From Rugosimonospora africana (lineage in GTDB: Bacteria > Actinomycetota > Actinomycetes > Mycobacteriales > Micromonosporaceae), in NCBI RefSeq assembly GCF_016862975.1, contig NZ_BONZ01000093.1, positions 1 through 64,000 of the forward strand: DNA of 64,000 nt. The letters run 5' to 3'. Position 1 is the first letter of the stretch. Every line of letters starts with the position of its first letter. The notes under the pieces are model-generated. The model searched no databases, was not told the DNA's origin, and worked only from the letters and a program-made list of their open reading frames with translations. Positions 59,727-64,000 of the stretch are shown here, in pieces. The position numbers and the translations under genes are program-made.

Positions 59727-60092
59727 TGTTCCCCCCCGGACTTGCCACAACCACAACAGACGGCGTACCCCATTGATTCCGCCCTGGGCGACCATCTCGC
59801 CACGTTTCCGTGACGACCGGTCGGTCGCGTGCTAATTACTAAGACGCATTCCCACCGGCTCAGGTTCGCATGAGTAGCTGTGGATTGCCTGGGAGAGACC
59901 AGGGTGCCGACTGGTAGGGGCGGCGCCCTCCATCGACGATTTCTGTTGCGGTAAACGGACGACGGCCGCCGATGATGCCCCGAATCCATCGATAGTGAGC
60001 CGTAACACACCCCGACGAGAGCGCGTCGCGGGGGTGTGCCACGGGGTGGCGTCGCGGGGTGGCGTCGTGCGGGGGCCAGTCGCGAGATCGGG
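59727..60092. other. Upstream region of the sigma gene and tail of the epimerase gene
   Basis: Gap of 366 bp. The sigma gene promoter should lie near 59820-59860, where the GC content falls (GCTAATTACTAAGACGC). At 60006-60038 a hairpin CACACCCC/GGGGTGTG (8-bp stem) follows the epimerase gene on the minus strand, and a 13-bp unit GGGGTGGCGTCGC/G is duplicated near 60043-60068. No gene is seen. Confidence 0.55.
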
Positions 60093-61094
60093 TCAGGAAC
60101 GCGCGTGCCAGGAAGCCAGGACCACCGCCTCGTCGTCCGGCGTCAGGCCGCTGGACAACTGCGGCTCGCCGGATCCGGTGTACCAGGACAGCGTGTCGCG
60201 GGCCGTCTCGGCGAGATCGCGGGGCGCCAGGCCGGCGGCGAGCGCGGGGCTGGCGTCCCTGGTCAGGAAGCCGGCGTACTCGGGCAGCGGCAGCCACAGC
60301 GGCAACGAGCGCTCGCCGGCCCACGGGTTCACCCCGTGCTCGGCCAGGAACTCCTGACCGACCCAGGTGAGCTGGGGGTCCGGTCGGCCGACGGCGGCGG
60401 AGATCCGGGTCAGGAACTCGCCGCGGGGCATCGGCGCGCCGATCCCGTCGTACACCCCGGAAAGCCCGTTCGCCGTGCCGTCGACCAGCCAAACGGACAG
60501 GTCCCGTACGTCGACGAACTGCACCAGTTCGTCCGGGGCACCGGGGGCCAGCACCTCGCCGCCCCGGGCCAGCCGCACCGGCCAGTACGTGAACCGGTCG
60601 GTCGGGTCGCCCGGCCCCACGATCAGGCCGGCCCGCCGGATGAACACCGGCACCCCGCTGCCCAGTACGGCCTGCTCGCAGGCGACCTTGCACCGCCCGT
60701 ACACCTCGGCGCTGACCGTCGGGTCGTCCATCTCCGGGGGCGCCGGTTCCAGCAGCCGCCCCGTGGTGGCCCGCTGACCCGGGATCGACGTCTCGGCGTA
60801 CGCCGACCCGCTGGACACGTACGTCCAGTGCCCCACCCGACCGCGCAGCGCCTCGACCGCGCGCCGCACCCGGCTGGGCTTGCTGGCAATGTCGATCACG
60901 GAGTCGAACGTCAGCCCGTCCAGCGCGGCGAGGCCGTCCGGATCGTCACGGTCGACGCGCACCAGCGTCGCTCCGGGTGGTACGTCGCCGGTGACGCCGC
61001 GGGCGGCGCAGGTCACCCGGTGACCGGCAGCTACGGCGTGAGCGGCCACCACGCGGCCCAGGAACCCGGTGCCGCCGAGAACGAGAAGCTTCAT
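60093..61094 (-). CDS. NAD-dependent epimerase/dehydratase family protein
   Basis: 333 residues from ATG 61094 (a second ATG codon lies 3 bases before, at 61097). Atypical short-chain dehydrogenase with Rossmann motif LLVLGGTGFLGRVV, and SSGSAYAETSIP and EVYGRCKVACEQAV supplying the catalytic Ser/Tyr-Lys-like residues (here YGRCK, where Tyr-x3-Lys is kept). The substrate is unknown; the VQFVDVRDLSVWLVD segment is common in mycobacterial-type NAD-epimerases. Downstream hairpin at 60006-60038. Confidence 0.85.
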   Translation of the reverse strand: MKLLVLGGTGFLGRVVAAHAVAAGHRVTCAARGVTGDVPPGATLVRVDRDDPDGLAALDGLTFDSVIDIASKPSRVRRAVEALRGRVGHWTYVSSGSAYAETSIPGQRATTGRLLEPAPPEMDDPTVSAEVYGRCKVACEQAVLGSGVPVFIRRAGLIVGPGDPTDRFTYWPVRLARGGEVLAPGAPDELVQFVDVRDLSVWLVDGTANGLSGVYDGIGAPMPRGEFLTRISAAVGRPDPQLTWVGQEFLAEHGVNPWAGERSLPLWLPLPEYAGFLTRDASPALAAGLAPRDLAETARDTLSWYTGSGEPQLSSGLTPDDEAVVLASWHARS

Positions 61095-61172
61095 CACGCG
61101 AGCGTGGCCCGGGCACCCGGGGATGACCAGCCGGATTCGCTGTCAGCGAAGTGGTTGCGCCGACGGCGGAAT

Positions 61173-62183
61173 TCAGGCCGACTCGCGTACCACCATCTCG
61201 GTCGGCAGCACCACGAACGGCTCGATGTCCTCGCCCCCGGCCAACCGCAGCAGTTGCCGGGCCAGTTCCCGCCCCAGGTCGACGATCGGCTGGCGGACGG
61301 TGGTCAGCGGCGGCTCGGTGTACCGGGCCAGCTCGATGTCGTCGAAGCCGATCACCGCCACGTCGTCGGGAACCCGCCTGCCGGCGACGCGCAACGCGCC
61401 CAGGGCGCCATGCGCCATCAGGTCGGACGCGACGAACACCGCGTCCAGCTGGGGATCGTCTTCCAGCAGTTGGCGCATGGCCATCGCACCGGACTCCCGG
61501 GTGAAGTCGCCGACCGCCACGATCGAGCGCCGGGCCGAGCCGCGCAGCTCCGTCCGGTACCCGGCGAGCCGGTCGATGCCGGCGACCATGTCCTGCGGGC
61601 CGGCGATCGTGGCGATCCGCTGCCGCCCCGCGTCGACCAGGTGTCGTACCGCGGCCGCGGCACCGCCGACCGAGTCGACGTCCACGTACGGCACGGTCGA
61701 GCGCCCGAGCGGCCGGCCGTTGCAGACCACCGGCACGCCCATCCGGGTCAGCGTCGCGGGCAACGGGTCGGCGCCGTGCACCGAGGCCACCATCACGCCG
61801 TCCACGTGGCCGGCCATCGCGTACTGCTCGATCCGGTCATGGCTCGCGGCCGAGCTGGCCATCATCAGCACGAGTTGCTTCTCGGCGACTTCCAGCTCCT
61901 GGCTGACACCGCGGATGATGCCGGGGAAGAACTGGTCGTCGGAGAACACCCGGGTGGACGGCTCGGGCAGCACCAGAGCGATCGAGTTGGTGCGCTGGGT
62001 GACCAGGCTGCGCGCGGCGTGGTTGGGCACATAGCCCAGTTCCTGCACGGCACGCAGCACGCTGTCCCGGATGTCCGGTGCGACGGTGGTCGACCCGTTG
62101 ACCACCCGCGAGACGGTGGCGCGGGACACGCCAGCACGCAGAGCGACCTTCTCCAGTGTGGGTCGCGCCCGCCCGATGCTCAC
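61173..62183 (-). CDS. LacI family transcriptional regulator
   Basis: 336 residues from GTG 62183. The HTH reads LEKVALRAGVSRATVSRVVN, the hinge HAARSLVTQRTNSIALVLPE, and the C-terminal signature VIGFDDIELARYTEPPLTTV. Its promoter region holds perfect operators (62273-62284, 62286-62299 and 62395-62406), the first and last of CebR-like GAGAGCGCTCTC type. No sugar transporter or glycosidase lies in the window, so regulated genes are elsewhere or the gene is a global cellobiose/sugar regulator. Confidence 0.93.
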   Translation of the reverse strand: MSIGRARPTLEKVALRAGVSRATVSRVVNGSTTVAPDIRDSVLRAVQELGYVPNHAARSLVTQRTNSIALVLPEPSTRVFSDDQFFPGIIRGVSQELEVAEKQLVLMMASSAASHDRIEQYAMAGHVDGVMVASVHGADPLPATLTRMGVPVVCNGRPLGRSTVPYVDVDSVGGAAAAVRHLVDAGRQRIATIAGPQDMVAGIDRLAGYRTELRGSARRSIVAVGDFTRESGAMAMRQLLEDDPQLDAVFVASDLMAHGALGALRVAGRRVPDDVAVIGFDDIELARYTEPPLTTVRQPIVDLGRELARQLLRLAGGEDIEPFVVLPTEMVVRESA

Positions 62184-62272
62184 GCCGCCCTGCCTTCTCC
62201 GCCGCTGTGTCGCGGTCCACGCTATCGGGCATCGCCGGTCCACCGCGCGCCCGCGCCTCCCGGCCCGGCCGC

Positions 62273-62299
62273 GAGAGCGCTCTCCAGCTTTGCAAAGCT
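62273..62299 (-). promoter_or_regulatory. LacI-type operators: GAGAGCGCTCTC and AGCTTTGCAAAGCT
   Basis: Two adjacent perfect palindromes: GAGAGCGCTCTC at 62273-62284 and AGCTTTGCAAAGCT at 62286-62299. The first resembles CebR-type cellobiose operators (TGGGAGCGCTCCCA), the second the TTTGCAAA core of LacI/CcpA sites. Both lie 90-115 bp upstream of the lacI-like start. Confidence 0.7.
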
Positions 62300-62394
62300 T
62301 TCCGCTGGGCGCCGGTTCCGTCAAGAGTCGTCCCGGAATTTCTCCCTCTCCGGCGCGGCTGCCGGGGCCGGGAGGCGACGCCGGAGCCACCGTG

Positions 62395-62406
62395 GAGAGC
62401 GCTCTC
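62395..62406. promoter_or_regulatory. Second GAGAGCGCTCTC operator
   Basis: Exact second copy of GAGAGCGCTCTC, 122 bp from the first (62273-62284), with flanking TG...CA. Paired sites may allow looping. Confidence 0.7.
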
Positions 62407-62559
62407 ATCCGTGGCCGGGCAAACCGAACCGTGGTGCCGAGCGAGTCCATAATGGACATACTCTGCGTAGCACACATAGCCGGCAACAACCATCGACTGA
62501 TGTATCGAGATGGTCCCCCAGGCTGCGTGGATCGGCCATCCTGCGAGAGGATCTGAACC

Positions 62560-62727
62560 ATGCGGGCCTACGACAATTCTTTGGGGGTGCTCGCCTCCGC
62601 CACAGCCCAGCTCCGGCTGCGCTCCCCCGGGGAGCCCTCGGGCGGAACACTCGCCTCCGCCACAGCCCAGCTCCTGCCGGTGGCTCCGAGGGAGGCGGCG
62701 CGAAGAGGGCGGAGCGTGCTCTCGTGA
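62560..62727 (+). CDS. Small leader ORF with repeated LASATAQL, coupled to the phosphatase gene
   Basis: 55 residues, MRAYDNSLGVLASATAQL then RLRSPGEPSGG, a second TLASATAQL, and an Ala/Arg-rich end. AGAGG lies 9 bases before the ATG. A 25-bp stretch encoding the repeat occurs exactly twice with 60-bp period (62590-62614, 62650-62674). The stop (TGA 62725-62727) overlaps the GTG of the response-regulator gene as GTGA. Either it is a functional small peptide or a leader that couples translation. I do not recognise a family. Confidence 0.6.
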   Translation: MRAYDNSLGVLASATAQLRLRSPGEPSGGTLASATAQLLPVAPREAARRGRSVLS

Positions 62728-63989
62728 ACGCGCCCGATATCGCGCCCATGTCGGCGACGCGGAACACGACGGGCATCTGGCCACGGACCGCCTTCGGTCC
62801 CGACGTACCGGCCAGGCGATCCGCGCCGCCCCGGGAGCGGCTGCGCGTACTGCTCATCGAGGACGACGCGGGCGACGCGTTCCTCGTCAGCGAACTGCTC
62901 GCCGAGGCCGACGCACCGGTGGATCTGCGAACGGCGACGAGCATGGCCGACGCGGCCCCCCACCTGTCCGAAGTGGACTGCGTGCTGCTCGACCTCGACC
63001 TGCCCGACGCGAGCGGACTCGACGGGTTGCGCCAACTGCTGGCCAGCACCACCGGTGTCGCGGTGTGCGTGCTGACCGGTCTGGCCGACGAACCGCTGGG
63101 CATCGCGGCCGTCGCCGAGGGGGCGCAGGACTATCTGATCAAGGGCCGGGTGGACGGCGTACTGCTGGCCCGCGCCGTCCGGTACGCGGTCGAGCGGCGT
63201 CGCGCCGAGGACAGCGCGCGGCGGCTGCGCGAGGCGGAGCTGCGGGCCGCGGAGGCGTCCCGGCTGGAACGCGGCCTACTGCCCCAGCCGCTGATCGCCA
63301 CGGCTGCCGTGTCGCTGCACACGTTCTACCGACCGGGCCGCAAGGGCGTGCTGGGCGGCGACTTCTACGACGCGATCGAGACCGGACCGGGCCAGTTGTC
63401 CCTGCTCGTCGGCGATGTCTCCGGGCACGGCGTGGAGGAGGCCGCGCTCGGCGTCGAGCTGCGTGCGGCCTGGCGGGCGCTCACCCTGGCCGGAGTCGCG
63501 GGCGAGCAGCAGTTGGCCGCGCTGGACCGGGTACTGATCAGCGCACGCCGGTCGGAGGAGATCTTCGCGACGGTGGCCGCGGTCGAGGTGGACCTGACGG
63601 GTACCGGCCGGGCCACGGTACGGCTGTGTGGGCACCCGGCACCGCTGCTCATCACCGACGATCGAGTCGCCCCGGTGGACGCGGAGCCCCGGCTGATGCT
63701 CGGTGTGCTACCCGGCGTGCCGCGTCCGGCGCACGGGGTCGAGTTGCCGGAACGGAACTGGGCGGTGCTGATCTACACGGACGGGTTGATCGAGGGCCGC
63801 GTGCCGGATGACCCGGACGGCCGGCTCGGCATCGACGGCCTCACCGAGCTGGTCCACGCGTACCGCCGCCGGGGTGGCCCGCTGGACGGACTGCCCGACT
63901 GGCTGGTCGGCCAGGCCGAGGAACGCAACGGTGGCCCGCTGGCCGATGATGTCGCCATGCTCCTGTTGACGAAGGGGTCCGGTCGATGA
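62724..63989 (+). CDS. Response regulator fused to PP2C-type serine phosphatase (SpoIIE-like)
   Basis: 421 residues from GTG 62724. Residues ~40-155 are a receiver domain (VLLIEDDAGD; phospho-Asp90 in VLLDLDLPDASG; Lys in LIKGRVD), ~160-185 a linker helix, and ~195-421 a SpoIIE/RsbU phosphatase (GGDFYDA, VGDVSGHG, LADDVAMLLL). Such proteins dephosphorylate anti-sigma-antagonists to release stress sigma factors. The start overlaps the leader ORF; the stop overlaps the next gene (ATGA), so a sensor kinase or anti-sigma module may follow. Confidence 0.93.
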   Translation: MNAPDIAPMSATRNTTGIWPRTAFGPDVPARRSAPPRERLRVLLIEDDAGDAFLVSELLAEADAPVDLRTATSMADAAPHLSEVDCVLLDLDLPDASGLDGLRQLLASTTGVAVCVLTGLADEPLGIAAVAEGAQDYLIKGRVDGVLLARAVRYAVERRRAEDSARRLREAELRAAEASRLERGLLPQPLIATAAVSLHTFYRPGRKGVLGGDFYDAIETGPGQLSLLVGDVSGHGVEEAALGVELRAAWRALTLAGVAGEQQLAALDRVLISARRSEEIFATVAAVEVDLTGTGRATVRLCGHPAPLLITDDRVAPVDAEPRLMLGVLPGVPRPAHGVELPERNWAVLIYTDGLIEGRVPDDPDGRLGIDGLTELVHAYRRRGGPLDGLPDWLVGQAEERNGGPLADDVAMLLLTKGSGR

Positions 63990-64000
63990 GTTCCACCGCC
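63986..64000 (+). CDS. Start of the next gene (cut by window edge)
   Basis: ATG at 63986 overlaps the phosphatase stop (ATGA). Only five codons are visible (MSSTA). The context suggests a histidine kinase or STAS/anti-sigma partner of the phosphatase, but nothing can be identified from these residues. Confidence 0.5.

Overview
This is a very GC-rich, gene-dense bacterial chromosome segment of actinobacterial type, most likely from the Micromonosporaceae or a close relative. The basis is GTG/TTG starts with GGAGG-type ribosome sites, many 4-bp ATGA/GTGA gene overlaps, LexA boxes of the TCGAAC-N4-GTWCGA type, and typical families (DUF5753 regulator, SigE-type ECF sigma factor, DUF7144, DUF6232, LCP protein, response-regulator PP2C phosphatase). 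The genus cannot be fixed from the sequence alone.

Layout. 1-4.2 kb: end of an LCP cell-wall gene, then a sugar-acid cluster (oxidoreductase, IlvD/Edd dehydratase, SMP-30 lactonase). 4.3-8.3 kb: small enzymes (dienelactone hydrolase, two VOC proteins, an ABM-like protein) and an AraC regulator. 8.4-11.9 kb: two consecutive ABC-2 ATPase/permease pairs. 12.0-12.3 kb: a ~300-bp imperfect palindrome between convergent genes. 12.3-31.5 kb: a LacI regulator and a dispersed cobalamin set (cysG, cobT, cobC-like, cobB, cobQ, cbiB), with a class A penicillin-binding protein, SURF1, an ATP-dependent DNA ligase, peptidases and a small gene with a LexA box in between. 31.5-45 kb: ssb, a hydrolase, tRNA-Arg(UCU), a phosphotransferase-like gene, an ECF sigma factor with an FtsX-ectodomain partner, a MerR-peroxiredoxin fusion, a second (tandem) FtsX-ectodomain lipoprotein, NUDIX, a divergent MiaA, sulfotransferase and a second LexA-box gene. 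45-54 kb: DUF7144 protein, desaturase, a merR-trxA pair, Smr, MarR, an orphan MalK-type ATPase, a DUF5753 regulator, and an NlpC/P60 hydrolase under a c-di-AMP riboswitch. 54-64 kb: modABC with a Mop-domain regulator, trans-aconitate methyltransferase, DUF1003, a group-2 sigma factor, an epimerase, a LacI regulator with strong operators, and a response-regulator phosphatase translationally coupled to a repeat-containing leader ORF.

How the genes work together. Cobalamin genes run from siroheme/precorrin entry (cysG) through a,c-amidation (cobB), amidation to cobyric acid (cobQ), aminopropanol arm and lower-ligand activation (cobC-like, cbiB, cobT). The mod genes form one tightly overlapping operon followed by a molybdate-binding-type regulator. 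Two MerR proteins with cysteines at identical positions are tied to redoxins, one as a fusion and one as an operon neighbour, which suggests a thiol-redox sensor family. Strong inverted repeats sit at most convergent gene junctions as bidirectional terminators.

The most unusual features are the 300-bp palindrome with compensatory base changes in its side stems, the LASATAQL leader ORF, stop-codon-spanning tandem duplications at several gene ends, the loss of the expected glutaminase cysteine in CobB, the two LexA boxes with matching half-sites, and the stand-alone FtsX-ectodomain proteins.
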